Shown here piece after piece: positions 7,716 through 15,641 of a stretch of DNA of 64,000 nt (its first letter is position 1; each line of letters begins with the position of its first letter). Source of the DNA: VAZQ01 sp963817015 (GTDB lineage Bacteria > Pseudomonadota > Alphaproteobacteria > Rhizobiales > Xanthobacteraceae); assembly GCA_963817015.1 (NCBI GenBank), contig CAWFMV010000009.1, forward strand, positions 1 through 64,000. Reading direction: 5' to 3'. The position numbers were made by a program, and so were the translations under genes. Below the pieces are notes generated by a model. It had not been told where the DNA came from, ran no database searches, and saw nothing but the letters and a program-made list of their open reading frames with translations.

Positions 7716-9161
7716 TCAGTCGCGCCGGCGTGAGATCACAAAGGATTCGTCGTTGAACCAGAGGCCACCATGTTGCTGCAGCACCTCGCGCGTGGCGTCG
7801 AGATAGCGGCCGTCGGACACGACCTCGCCGAGCCGGTCGTCCTCGACCTGCGCGACGTAGATCGCGGCATTCCAGGCTGCGAACAGCGTCGAGGTGCCGA
7901 TCGAGCCGGACAGCTCGGACGGCAGCGTGTGCATGTCGTAGCGGAACAGCGAGCGATTGTCGGCGTAGGCGTTGAAGTTGAGATCGCGTCCGGCCGGACC
8001 AAGCTCCTGCTTGACTGCCTTGAGCAACTGATGGCGGTCATGGATGAACGGATTGTCGCCCGGCCAGACCTTGCGAATGATCTCCATCCCGGGGTCGTTG
8101 CCGTGGGAATGGATGGCGATCAGCCGTCCGCCCGGCCCAAGCGCCTTCGACAGCGGCGCAATCACGCGTGACGCCTTGAATTCCAGCGGGGAGCGCGCGC
8201 GATAGGGCTGCGACGCAATAATGAGATCGTAGTTGGCAAGCGTGCCGCCGGGCCGCGGGATGATCGGGTCGAGCAGAAAGCGGTGGTCCGCGCGATAGAT
8301 CACCAGCACCACCGGCCGTTCATAGACCGGGTTGCCGGTTTTCGGACTCACGCCCGCCTTCCAGTTCTGCGCCAGGAAGGGTACGAGGTCGGTGATCTGC
8401 TGCTCGAACTGGTGCGCGGACGTGCCGGTCAGCGGCGCTTCGCGCCACACCAGGCTGGAGGCAGCGTTGAGCGATTTGACCGCCAGCCAGGGCGCGTCGG
8501 CGTATGCGAGATTGGTCAGGATGAGTACTGTTGCCGGATGCTCACAGAAGCGGTCGGACATCTTCTGCAATGCGAGCCGCACATCTTCGAGGCTGATCTC
8601 CTTGCCGACCACGTAGAACGGCATGTGCGGGAAGCGGTCATGCATCGCGCGCAACGCGCGCAGCATTACGGTGCCGTCGCCAACACCCGCGTCGAACATG
8701 CGCACTGCCGGTGGGCGGGGATGGATGTTTGCGAGCTCAAGCGTGACTCGATTGGCGATGACCCATTTTTCGCTGCAGGTGTTGACGAACAGGAGATACT
8801 TCTGCCGATTGTCGAAGAAGCGGAAATTGCGCTGCGGATTTTCCTCGCCGGTTGGCACGAGTGAATGCGTCGATTGCAGCGCCGGGACGGACGGTGCTGG
8901 AACTGGCGCTGAAACCGACGTGGACGTCAGAGCCCCGTCGCGAGGCCGCGCGATAATCGCGGGCCGAGCCGACGCGCCGGCGCCGTTGCTGGAAATGAAG
9001 GCGCGGATGCGGTCGAGTGTGTCGGTGGTGATGCGGCCGCCGTTGCGAAGCCGTGTGGTGAGCTTGCCGTCGTTGACGGCGCGCCGCCCGAAAGTCGACT
9101 CGGCAAGTCCACTGTGACGGCAATAGTCGGAAATCTCTTGCAGCAGTTCGTGGGCGTTCAT
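7716..9161 (-). CDS. SAM-dependent methyltransferase-like protein with N-terminal helical domain
   Basis: A 481-residue protein in two parts. Residues 1-55 form a short HTH-like segment (YCRHSGLAESTFGRRAVNDG ... DTLDRIRAFI), followed by a low-complexity Ala/Pro/Ser linker. From about residue 110 comes a Rossmann methyltransferase-like region with motif I MFDAGVGDGTVMLRAL, an acidic VVGKEISLEDVRLAL and DLIIASQPYRARSP, where an NPPY-type motif would be. Start: ATG at 9161; the open frame continues upstream with no conserved sequence. It leads an operon with the MTHFR-like gene and YciI. The substrate is unknown. The N-terminal part could be a DNA-binding or dimerisation element. Confidence 0.7.
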   Translation of the reverse strand: MNAHELLQEISDYCRHSGLAESTFGRRAVNDGKLTTRLRNGGRITTDTLDRIRAFISSNGAGASARPAIIARPRDGALTSTSVSAPVPAPSVPALQSTHSLVPTGEENPQRNFRFFDNRQKYLLFVNTCSEKWVIANRVTLELANIHPRPPAVRMFDAGVGDGTVMLRALRAMHDRFPHMPFYVVGKEISLEDVRLALQKMSDRFCEHPATVLILTNLAYADAPWLAVKSLNAASSLVWREAPLTGTSAHQFEQQITDLVPFLAQNWKAGVSPKTGNPVYERPVVLVIYRADHRFLLDPIIPRPGGTLANYDLIIASQPYRARSPLEFKASRVIAPLSKALGPGGRLIAIHSHGNDPGMEIIRKVWPGDNPFIHDRHQLLKAVKQELGPAGRDLNFNAYADNRSLFRYDMHTLPSELSGSIGTSTLFAAWNAAIYVAQVEDDRLGEVVSDGRYLDATREVLQQHGGLWFNDESFVISRRRD

Positions 9162-9277
9162 CGGTGCCGTCCGGCGCGGGCGATCGCGTCGTTCCCTGGT
9201 TCCTCCGGCGGCGTCTTTCGCGCCTCCGTCATGGCCAAGCGAACCAAGGGAGATTGCGGTCGTCAACCACAATCCGT

Positions 9278-9427
9278 CCCACTAGGCCAGTGGGATTTAT
9301 GATGGGAAATAGCCCACAAGCAATGTGGGCGGTACATCAGATAATTTAGGCTTTTCAATAAATGATGCCCACTATAATAACTGATCATTTTTGTTAATTT
9401 TGGGATTTATCCCACTCTTGGGTGGGC
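9278..9427. promoter_or_regulatory. Cluster of CCCAC/GTGGG boxes in an AT-rich intergenic region
   Basis: The 429-bp gap 9162-9590 between the methyltransferase-like gene and the isomerase-like gene holds, in 150 bp, CCCACT/AGTGGG (9278-9294), GCCCAC/GTGGGC (9312-9330), GCCCACT (9367), a TGGGATTTATCCCA palindrome (9401-9414) and CCCAC/GGTGGGC (9411-9427). The surroundings are markedly AT-rich. This looks like a multi-site operator. The rest of the gap shows no gene; reading into 9591 there is an open frame without a family match. Confidence 0.45.
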
Positions 9428-9590
9428 AGAGAGGCCAGCCGCGCTCCAAGCTGGCTGGCAGGGGTTCAAGGACCGCCTTCGCCATCACGGCGCTGCCGTC
9501 GCCGCCGCCGAATCCTCAATGCGTGAGGCCATTGACCGGTGGGTGGCGATCATCAAGAAAGCGGGGGCGTCTCCCATAGGCATCCCGATC

Positions 9591-10382
9591 ATGCCCCGCC
9601 TTGCCGCTAACCTCGCTTATCTCTTCACCGAGTATCCAGCCCTCGAGCGCTTCGCCGCGGCGGCGGCGGAAGGCTTCCCGGCGGTCGAGCTGCAGTTTCC
9701 GTATGATCAGGCGCCGTCGGCCGTGAAGGCTGAGCTGGAGCGCCATCGCCTCACCATGCTCGGCATCAATACGCCCCCGGGCAATATGCATATGGGCGAA
9801 TTTGGCCTCGCGGCGGTGCCGGGGCGGGAGCAGGACTTCGGGGCGTTGTTTCGCCAGGCGCTCGACTACATTACCGCCGTCGGGGGCCGGCAGATCCATG
9901 TGCTGGCGGGTAGAGTACCGCCGGAGCAACGGCCGGCGGCCGAGCGGGTCTTTATTGCCAATCTCCAGCGCGCGGCCAATCTGGCGGCCGAAAAGGCCAT
10001 TACGCTCCTCATCGAGCCGATCAATCCGCGCGACCGACCGGACTATTTTCTCACCCGGGCCGAGCATGCCGCCGCCATCATTGGCGAGGTGGGACGTCCG
10101 AACGTGCGTATTCAATTCGATTTTTATCACGCCCAGATTGTGGGCGGCGATCTAATCCACAGGTTCGAGGCCGCTTTCCCGCACGTTGGCCATGTCCAGG
10201 TGGCGGCGGTGCCCTCGCGGCACGAGCCCGACGAGGGCGAGGTCAACTATCCGGGGATATTCGCGATGCTCGACCAGGTCGGCTATGCGGGCTTTGTGGC
10301 GGCCGAGTACCGGCCGCGAGGGGGCACCGCAGCCGGGCTCGGCTGGGCCCGCCCATACGGTATTATTTCGCCTGCCACGTGA
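9591..10382 (+). CDS. hydroxypyruvate isomerase-like sugar isomerase (Hyi/OtnI family)
   Basis: A 263-residue TIM-barrel xylose-isomerase-like protein matching the Hyi/OtnI group: MPRLAANLAYLFTEYPALERF start, GFPAVELQFPYDQ, NMHMGEFGLAAVPGRE, LIEPINPRDRPDYFL with the first metal-binding Glu, QFDFYHAQIVGGDL with the Asp and His ligands, HVQVAAVPSRHEPDEGEVNYP, and AAEYRPRGGTAAGLGW with the last Glu. It interconverts hydroxypyruvate and tartronate semialdehyde or isomerises a 2-oxo-tetronate. ATG 9591 is chosen because it aligns with the family N-terminus; the frame stays open about 70 residues upstream. No kinase or dehydrogenase of such a pathway lies next to it. Confidence 0.86.
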   Translation: MPRLAANLAYLFTEYPALERFAAAAAEGFPAVELQFPYDQAPSAVKAELERHRLTMLGINTPPGNMHMGEFGLAAVPGREQDFGALFRQALDYITAVGGRQIHVLAGRVPPEQRPAAERVFIANLQRAANLAAEKAITLLIEPINPRDRPDYFLTRAEHAAAIIGEVGRPNVRIQFDFYHAQIVGGDLIHRFEAAFPHVGHVQVAAVPSRHEPDEGEVNYPGIFAMLDQVGYAGFVAAEYRPRGGTAAGLGWARPYGIISPAT

Positions 10383-10498
10383 AGAACTTATGGTAAACTG
10401 CCGGAAGGGGGGTAGTTGCCGTACCGCAGAGCCACAGCCGGGGTGTATTGGTTGGTGGTGGCGCTGCGTGGCGCATCACGATTGGTAGGGTAGCACCT

Positions 10499-11068
10499 AT
10501 GTTGGAGCGAACCACTCACGTGCCTGGCTCAGCCGCGGAAGCCGAGCACCGACTGCGGGATGCGTTGCGCATCGCGCGCATCGAAGCGGCGGAGCGCACC
10601 AGCGTCGTCGTGGAGTTGCACGATGCCGAAGTCGCAAGGCTCGAGCTTCTCAACGAGGCGCTCGATCCGATCTTTGCCGACGTCCCGACCGATGTCGATT
10701 TGTTTGATCGAGGCATCAGCCGTGGCGAAACTCCGCGTCTGTGGCTTGATGCGGTCGCCCATGTCGTCATGAGCCGCGACCAGCGGGTCTACCGCTTCGT
10801 GCAGGACACGCGCTTCGGCCGCAAGGTGCTCGTCGAGTCCATGCACATCGGCGAGCTGACCGACGCAATCACCCGTTACGTGGCGCAGCGTCTGATCGAG
10901 CGCGAGCGCTCGCTCACCAACGCAGCTACCGTGATCGGCGATCCGCAACGAGACCTGAAGCTCGAGCGTGGGCGTGGTCGTCGTCGCGCCATCGGGTCGT
11001 TCCTGCTCGGCGTGTTCGCGGGGCTCGCCGGACTGCTGATCGCGGCGATCCTGTCGGCGCCGCGGTAG
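10499..11068 (+). CDS. conserved hypothetical protein with C-terminal membrane anchor
   Basis: A 189-residue protein I do not recognise by family. It is mainly alpha-helical and charged, with LRIARIEAAERTSVVVELHD near residue 25, a middle region DTRFGRKVLVESMHIGELTDAI and one C-terminal transmembrane helix (FLLGVFAGLAGLLIAAIL) after an Arg-rich RGRGRRRA, so the N-terminal domain should face the cytoplasm as a tail-anchored protein. It is alone in its direction, ending in a repeat element at 11072. Codon use looks like its neighbours. Confidence 0.7.
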   Translation: MLERTTHVPGSAAEAEHRLRDALRIARIEAAERTSVVVELHDAEVARLELLNEALDPIFADVPTDVDLFDRGISRGETPRLWLDAVAHVVMSRDQRVYRFVQDTRFGRKVLVESMHIGELTDAITRYVAQRLIERERSLTNAATVIGDPQRDLKLERGRGRRRAIGSFLLGVFAGLAGLLIAAILSAPR

Positions 11069-11071
11069 AGT

Positions 11072-11130
11072 TTGATCCGATCAGATTGGATCGGATCAAG
11101 GTCTCATTTTTGTTTTGAGCATGAGCTTTT
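11072..11130. repeat. 11-bp perfect hairpin plus GAGCA element
   Basis: TTGATCCGATC (11072-11082) pairs perfectly with GATCGGATCAA (11089-11099), followed by GGTCTCATTTTTGTTTTGAGCATGAGC and a small TGAGCA/TGCTCA stem. The word order resembles a repeat that is frequent in Bradyrhizobium-like genomes. With the T-rich tail it may also end transcription of the gene finishing at 11068. Confidence 0.65.
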
Positions 11131-11206
11131 CGTGCTCACAGATGATCGAATTCTGCTGCCGGGCAGAAGCGAGCAATTGCCATCAATCTCGCACGACACG
11201 GCGAGC

Positions 11207-12112
11207 TTATTCCTCGCCCATCAGCATCATCCGCTTGCGCTCGACGATGTGCGTGCCGTCGCGATCAAGGCCGCGCGAGATCATCTTGCAGCGCCACGCC
11301 CCCGCATTGCCTTCGACCAGATAGAGATTGTAAGCGGCGGGGTCGTATTTCCAACCGACCGTGCCCGAGGCTGATGGAACACCGACGGCCGCGACCTTGC
11401 CCTGCGGCGTGTCGAACCAGCGGACAAGGTCGAGATGCTCATGACCATGCAGCACGAGTTCGGCGCCATGCTTTCTCAGCAGTGCGATGAAGGCATCGCC
11501 GTCGATCAGCCTACGGTCGCGCCATTCGGGCCTGGTCTGCGGCGGATGATGGATCAGCACGACGCGGAACGTGCCCACATGCTCGTCGAGGAGATCCGCA
11601 AGTCGTCCGAGTTGCGCGGCGCCGAGCCGTCCAGTGGCACGGAACGCCAGCGTTGGAACCGCCGTGCTGACTCCGATCAGGGTGAGCGGCCCGCGTCTTC
11701 GGACGAATGGAAACCGCGGCGCCGCATCGGCCGGCATGGCGTCGCCACGCATATAGTCGGCCCAATGCCGCTCCGGGTGGTGCCGCTTCGACCACACATA
11801 GGTGTCGTGATTGCCGGGCACGACGGTGACATCCTGCGGGGGCCCGAGCCGCCTGAGGAAGGCGTAGGCCAGCGGAAACTCCGCCGGAAGCGAAAGATTG
11901 ACCAGGTCGCCGGTGACCGCGATGTGGTTGGCTGGCTGTGCTTTAAGATCGTCCACAATGCGGTCGAGCACCGGAGCGAGATGGAAATGCCGGCGCCGCT
12001 TGTGCCAGTTCACGAAGCCGCCGACGCGCTTACCCATGAGCTCGAACAGGCTGGGCGTCGGCAAAGGCGGAAGATGCGGGTCCGACAGATGCGCCAGCAC
12101 GAAAGTCGGCAT
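11207..12112 (-). CDS. calcineurin-like metallophosphoesterase
   Basis: A 301-residue protein with all five blocks of the dimetal phosphoesterase fold: SDPHL (D-x-H), TGDLVN (GD), PGNHDTY (GNHD), the His-containing VVLIHHPP, and VLHGHEHLD (GHxH). It is cytoplasmic, with no signal peptide. The family hydrolyses phosphomono- or diesters such as cyclic nucleotides; the exact substrate cannot be read from the sequence. It starts ATG at 12112 after the 225-bp gap that carries two structured hairpin elements. mbfA lies upstream on the same strand, but the hairpins probably separate the two transcripts. Confidence 0.92.
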   Translation of the reverse strand: MPTFVLAHLSDPHLPPLPTPSLFELMGKRVGGFVNWHKRRRHFHLAPVLDRIVDDLKAQPANHIAVTGDLVNLSLPAEFPLAYAFLRRLGPPQDVTVVPGNHDTYVWSKRHHPERHWADYMRGDAMPADAAPRFPFVRRRGPLTLIGVSTAVPTLAFRATGRLGAAQLGRLADLLDEHVGTFRVVLIHHPPQTRPEWRDRRLIDGDAFIALLRKHGAELVLHGHEHLDLVRWFDTPQGKVAAVGVPSASGTVGWKYDPAAYNLYLVEGNAGAWRCKMISRGLDRDGTHIVERKRMMLMGEE

Positions 12113-12173
12113 TCAAGACAGTCCAATCATCAGGCCATGATCGAGCGCTCAGTCGGCGGCAGTGTAGCGCATC

Positions 12174-12245
12174 AGTGCCCCGTTTCCGAAGTTCGTGATA
12201 CGTCTCAGCATGCTCTGACACGAACCTCGGAAACAAAGGGGCACT
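12174..12245. repeat. Hairpin element 1 of the CTAGTG/oligo-T family
   Basis: Outer stem AGTGCCCC / GGGGCACT, inner stem GTTTCCGA / TCGGAAAC then TTCGTG / CACGAA, with AAA bulging out at 12235-12237 between outer and inner stem. CTAG follows at 12244-12247. Read on the minus strand the bulge is TTT, the same architecture as the elements at 12261, 47564 and 47652. Confidence 0.75.
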
Positions 12246-12260
12246 AGCAACTCTATGATT

Positions 12261-12337
12261 CTAGTGCCGCTTTTCGATTTGAAGTTCCTAACCGAGTCTG
12301 CTTCGGTGGTGTAGGAACTTCAAATCGGCGGCACTAG
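12261..12337. repeat. Hairpin element 2 of the CTAGTG/oligo-T family
   Basis: Outer stem CTAGTGCCGC / GCGGCACTAG (10 bp, perfect), TTTT bulge at 12271-12274, inner stem CGATTTGAAGTTCCTA / TAGGAACTTCAAATCG (16 bp, perfect) and a 21-nt loop. It abuts the TAG stop codon of mbfA (12338-12340), so it can also fold at the 3' end of the mbfA mRNA. Confidence 0.85.
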
Positions 12338-13294
12338 CTATGAATTGCCGATGAGGATGCCGGCGAGGAAGACCAGCGTGCCTCCGATCACAACCTGGAA
12401 CGCGGCGGCGAGGAACGGCGTATCCATATAACGGTAGCGGATGTAGGAGATAGCGGTGAGCTCAATCGCTACCACGATTAGGGCCAGCACGGTCGCCACC
12501 CAGAAGTCGCGGATCAGGTAGGGCAGCGTGTGGCCGAGGCCGCCGAGCGCGGTCATCAGGCCGCAGACCGTGCCGCGGATCCAGGGCGCACCGCGGCCGG
12601 TGAGCGAGCCGTCGTCGGAGAGCGCTTCCGCGAATCCCATCGAGATGCCGGCGCCCACCGAGGCGGCGAGCCCGACCAGAAATGTCTCCCAGGTATTGTG
12701 CGTGGCGAACGCCGCGGCGAAGAGCGGCGCCAGCGTCGAGACCGAGCCATCCATCAGACCGGCCAGGCCAGGCTGCACGTATTGCAGGAGGAACATGCGC
12801 CGCGCGGTCTCGTCCTCCTTGGCGCGCGCCGACTTGGTCAGTATCTGCTCACCCAGCCGATGGGCGATTCCCTCGTGCTGGTCTTCGACCTCGGCGAGCT
12901 CCAGCAGGAGTTGTCGCGTGGAGGCATCGCGGGTCGTCTCTGACGCTCTGCGATAAAACCGCGCAGCCTCGAACTCCATGTCCTCGGCAAATTTGCGCAC
13001 ATCGTTGATGCCCAGCGGACGCACCAGCCAGAGCGGCTTCTTGTGGATGAAGCCCTTTACGTCTTGGCGACGGATAAGAGGCAGGTAGTCCCCGAACTTC
13101 GACCGATAGAGGTCGAACAGCATGGTGCGATGGCGCACTTCCTCGTCCGCCATCTCGTCGAATACCTTGGCGGAGGCGGCATACTGCTCGCGCAGGCCCT
13201 CCGCGAAGCCGCGATAGATGCGGCTGTCCTCCTCCTCGTTGCTGATTGCGAGCGCGAGAATTTCCTGCTCGGTGAGGTCGGAGAAGCGCTTCAC
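12338..13294 (-). CDS. mbfA: membrane-bound ferritin, iron exporter MbfA
   Basis: A 318-residue fusion of an N-terminal rubrerythrin/ferritin-like four-helix domain (about 1-150, with ISNEEEDSRIYRGFAEGL, EMADEEVRHR, EDMEFEAARFYRRA and ELAEVEDQHE giving the E...ExxH di-iron ligands) and a C-terminal VIT1/CCC1-type membrane domain (LAGLMDGSVSTLAPLFAAAF and several further helices). MbfA exports iron across the inner membrane and protects against iron and peroxide stress in Bradyrhizobium and Agrobacterium, where it is under Irr control. The GTG start at 13294 has GAGG just upstream; the ATG at 13307 is in another frame. An ICE-like box lies 25-40 bp upstream. Confidence 0.92.
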   Translation of the reverse strand: MKRFSDLTEQEILALAISNEEEDSRIYRGFAEGLREQYAASAKVFDEMADEEVRHRTMLFDLYRSKFGDYLPLIRRQDVKGFIHKKPLWLVRPLGINDVRKFAEDMEFEAARFYRRASETTRDASTRQLLLELAEVEDQHEGIAHRLGEQILTKSARAKEDETARRMFLLQYVQPGLAGLMDGSVSTLAPLFAAAFATHNTWETFLVGLAASVGAGISMGFAEALSDDGSLTGRGAPWIRGTVCGLMTALGGLGHTLPYLIRDFWVATVLALIVVAIELTAISYIRYRYMDTPFLAAAFQVVIGGTLVFLAGILIGNS

Positions 13295-13319
13295 GTCGGC
13301 CTCGCATGGGAAAAATCTA

Positions 13320-13336
13320 ATTAGAGGACTTCTAAA
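13320..13336 (-). promoter_or_regulatory. ICE box, predicted Irr operator of mbfA
   Basis: On the minus strand TTTAGAA-GTC-CTCTAAT, an inverted repeat close to the iron control element consensus TTTAGAA-N3-TTCTAAA (12 of 14 defined bases). It is placed just before mbfA, as known for this gene in Bradyrhizobium. Irr, present when iron or heme is low, would repress. Confidence 0.7.
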
Positions 13337-13423
13337 CTACAGTCCAGGGTCTTTGACAACCAAGCGGAACGGCCTCATTGGCACGCCGCCATCAATCCAG
13401 GAAGGCAGAAGGGAATCCGAGGG

Positions 13424-13913
13424 ATGAAGGCCGCTCTCCAATCGGTTCGCTGCACGCTTGAGCCATTGATCCGGCATGTGCTGCACGCCTACTGGCGATT
13501 TGCCCGGGGTCTTACGCTCGGGGCGCGCGCGCTGGTGGTCGACGATCAGCGGCGTGTCTTCCTGGTCCAGCATAGCTACGTGCGGGGCTGGCATCTGCCG
13601 GGCGGCGGGGTCGAGCCCGGCGAGACGCTCCTCGATGCGCTTGATCCGGGAGCTGCGGGAGGAGGCCAATATCGAACCTACGGCACCGCCGCGGCTGCAC
13701 GGTGTTTTCTTCAACGAGCGGGTCTCCCGCCGCGACCATGTGGCAGTGTTCGTGGTGGAGGACTTTCGGCAAATCGGAGCGCCGGTGCCCGACCACGAGA
13801 TCGTCGCGCATGGCTTCTTTCCGCTCGACGAGCTGCCCAACGACACAACCGCCGCAACCCGCGCCCGCATCATCGAGTTCTTGGGAGGGGCGCCGGTCAG
13901 CGAGCGCTGGTAG
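13424..13913 (+). CDS. Nudix hydrolase (frameshifted inside the Nudix box)
   Basis: After removal of one surplus base near 13641 this is a 162-residue Nudix protein with a complete box: GGVEPGE, seven residues, then RELREEANI. Before the shift comes ARALVVDDQRRVFLVQHSYVRGWHLPGGG; after it HGVFFNERVSRRDHVAVFVVEDF and ends GAPVSERW. Nudix enzymes hydrolyse nucleoside diphosphates linked to another group. As written, the protein would lose the catalytic Glu residues. Since the downstream frame is fully conserved to its stop, a sequence error is the simplest reading. It diverges from mbfA, with the ICE box in the shared upstream region. Confidence 0.85.
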
Positions 13914-14035
13914 GGTGCGACATAGAGATTGAGGGCCTCGCCCGGCATAAATTTCGTGCTATTTTGCATTCCAGAGCCGCCCTTAAGCGCGCGGCTTGCG
14001 GCTCATGGTGAGCCACGATCATTGGGAGGATCGAA

Positions 14036-14704
14036 ATGACCGCTACGTTGCGTATGAGTATGGTTGCCTCGGTGGCGTTTGTTGCGCTCGTCGGAAGCGC
14101 GCAAGCGCAGCAGGCGCCCCAGTCACCAAACATGACGTTTTTCATCACCAGCGTCGGGTCCGGCAAGGGCGCCGATCTCGGTGGCCTCGCGGGTGCGGAT
14201 GCGCATTGCCAGCAGCTCGGGACCGCGGCCGGCGCCGGCAGCAAGACCTGGCACGCTTATCTGAGCACGAACCAGGGCAACCAAGGTGGCCCGGTCAACG
14301 CCCGCGATCGCATTGGCAAGGGCCCCTGGCAGAACTTCAAGGGCACCGTGATCGCGACCAGCGTCGAGGATCTGCACAGCGACAACAATAAGCTCGGTAA
14401 TGAAAACACGCTGACCGAGCGCGGCACCATGGTGGCGGGCTTTGGCATGACGCCGAACTGGCACGACGCGCTGACCGGCTCGCAGATGGATGGCACCGCC
14501 TGGCCGGGCAACATGAACCTGACCTGCAACAACTGGTCGAGCAACGCGGCCGGCAGTGCCATGCTTGGTCATATCGACCGCCGCGGCGGTGCGAACACGG
14601 TGTTCCAGCGCTCCTGGAATTCAGCGCATATGTCGCGCAGCTGCAGCCAGCCCGACCTGATAGCCACTGGCGGCAACGGCCTGTTCTACTGCTTCGCGCA
14701 GTAG
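14036..14704 (+). CDS. secreted lectin-like protein, copy 1
   Basis: A 222-residue exported protein: signal peptide 1-25 (cleavage after SAQAQ), then a domain starting MTFFITSVGSGKGADLGGLA with conserved DAHCQQL, KTWHAYLST, NARDRIGKGPW, ATSVEDLHSDNN, a TPNWHDALTGS block, LTCNNW and the end ATGGNGLFYCFAQ. The fold resembles C-type-lectin/endostatin-like proteins, often annotated lectin in Rhizobiales; ligand and function are unknown. Four cysteines in the mature part could form two disulfides. It is paralogous to the next gene (14894-15553), with most motifs identical, indicating tandem duplication. ATG 14036 follows GGGAGGATCGAA. Confidence 0.75.
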   Translation: MTATLRMSMVASVAFVALVGSAQAQQAPQSPNMTFFITSVGSGKGADLGGLAGADAHCQQLGTAAGAGSKTWHAYLSTNQGNQGGPVNARDRIGKGPWQNFKGTVIATSVEDLHSDNNKLGNENTLTERGTMVAGFGMTPNWHDALTGSQMDGTAWPGNMNLTCNNWSSNAAGSAMLGHIDRRGGANTVFQRSWNSAHMSRSCSQPDLIATGGNGLFYCFAQ

Positions 14705-14729
14705 CGCTGCCTTGCAGCGCGTCTGAGAT

Positions 14730-14760
14730 GGCGGGCAGCAATCGCATGATGCTGCCCGCC
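14730..14760. terminator. 11-bp GC hairpin between the two lectin-like genes
   Basis: GGCGGGCAGCA pairs with TGCTGCCCGCC across a 9-nt loop, 26 bp after the first stop codon. A smaller stem GCGCTGC/GCAGCGC precedes it at 14704. There is no T-run, so it may be an attenuator or mRNA-stabilising hairpin and not a strong terminator. Confidence 0.5.
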
Positions 14761-14893
14761 CGTCGGCGCTCTGCAACGCAACTCAATCCGCAAGGCAACT
14801 CAATCTGTCGAACTTCGACTTGTCGCAACCATGTCGCACCATGACGGTACGGCTCAATGGCTCGAACGGGCCAATCTCGAATGGAGGACTCCA

Positions 14894-15553
14894 ATGAAGA
14901 AAGCGATTCGTTTGGGCGTGCTCGCCTCAGCGGCGCTAGTGGCCCTGTCACTGTCCGGAAGCGGACAGGCGCAGAATAATATGACCTTCTTCATCACCAG
15001 CGCGGGCCCCGGCAAGGGCGCCGATCTCGGCGGCCTCGCGGGTGCCGATGCGCACTGCCAGCAGCTCGCGCAGGCGGCGGGCGCGGGCGGTAAGACCTGG
15101 CGCGCCTATCTGAGCACCAACGCTGCCGCACAGGGCGGCGCCGTCAACGCGCGCGACCGCATTGGCAACGGCCCGTGGCAGAACGCCAAGGGCACCGTGA
15201 TCGCGACCAGCGTTGCCGATCTGCATAGCGACAACAACAAGATCATTCGCGCCAACGCTTTCAACGAAAAGGGCGAGCTCGTGAAGATGCGCGGCGACAC
15301 GCCGAACATGCACGACATGCTGACCGGCTCCGACCTGGACGGAAAAGCCTTCGCGGGCAACCTCAACCTGACCTGCAACAACTGGACGAGCAGCACCTTC
15401 GGCAGCGCCATGCTCGGCCACGTCGATCGCGAAGGCATTGCCGACACCGTCTACCAGAAGTCCTGGGTGTCATCGCACATGTCGCGCAGCTGCAGCCAGC
15501 CGGACCTCGTCGCCACTGGCGGCAACGGCTTGTTCTACTGCTTCGCGCAGTAA
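14894..15553 (+). CDS. secreted lectin-like protein, copy 2
   Basis: A 219-residue paralogue of the preceding gene: signal peptide MKKAIRLGVLASAALVALSL ending near GQAQ, then MTFFITSAGPGKGADLGGLA, DAHCQQLAQAAGAGGKTW, NARDRIGNGPW, VADLHSDNN, DTPNMHDMLTGS, LTCNNW and ATGGNGLFYCFAQ. The four cysteines are kept. ATG 14894 is chosen over an upstream open frame because GGAGGA lies 6-10 nt before it and the signal peptide starts there. Divergence between the copies is concentrated in the signal peptide and the middle. A strong terminator follows. Confidence 0.77.
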   Translation: MKKAIRLGVLASAALVALSLSGSGQAQNNMTFFITSAGPGKGADLGGLAGADAHCQQLAQAAGAGGKTWRAYLSTNAAAQGGAVNARDRIGNGPWQNAKGTVIATSVADLHSDNNKIIRANAFNEKGELVKMRGDTPNMHDMLTGSDLDGKAFAGNLNLTCNNWTSSTFGSAMLGHVDREGIADTVYQKSWVSSHMSRSCSQPDLVATGGNGLFYCFAQ

Positions 15554-15580
15554 GCCATTCGCCAGGCGATTGATCGGGGG

Positions 15581-15608
15581 CCCGCGCGGTTTGTCCGCGC
15601 GGGTTTTC
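15581..15608 (+). terminator. Rho-independent terminator of the lectin-like pair
   Basis: Perfect stem CCCGCGCGG / CCGCGCGGG with loop TTTGT, then TTTTCCT, 28 bp after the stop codon. Confidence 0.9.
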
Positions 15609-15641
15609 CTATTTCGTGGAGAGCGGTCGCGATAATTTTAT

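Noticed and set aside
9423..9590. Reading frame continuing upstream of the isomerase start (contains REAIDRWVAIIKKAG), possibly a remnant of a Bug-type C-terminus
   Set aside because: Similarity is only impressionistic, there is no start and the GCCCAC boxes overlap it; kept as intergenic.
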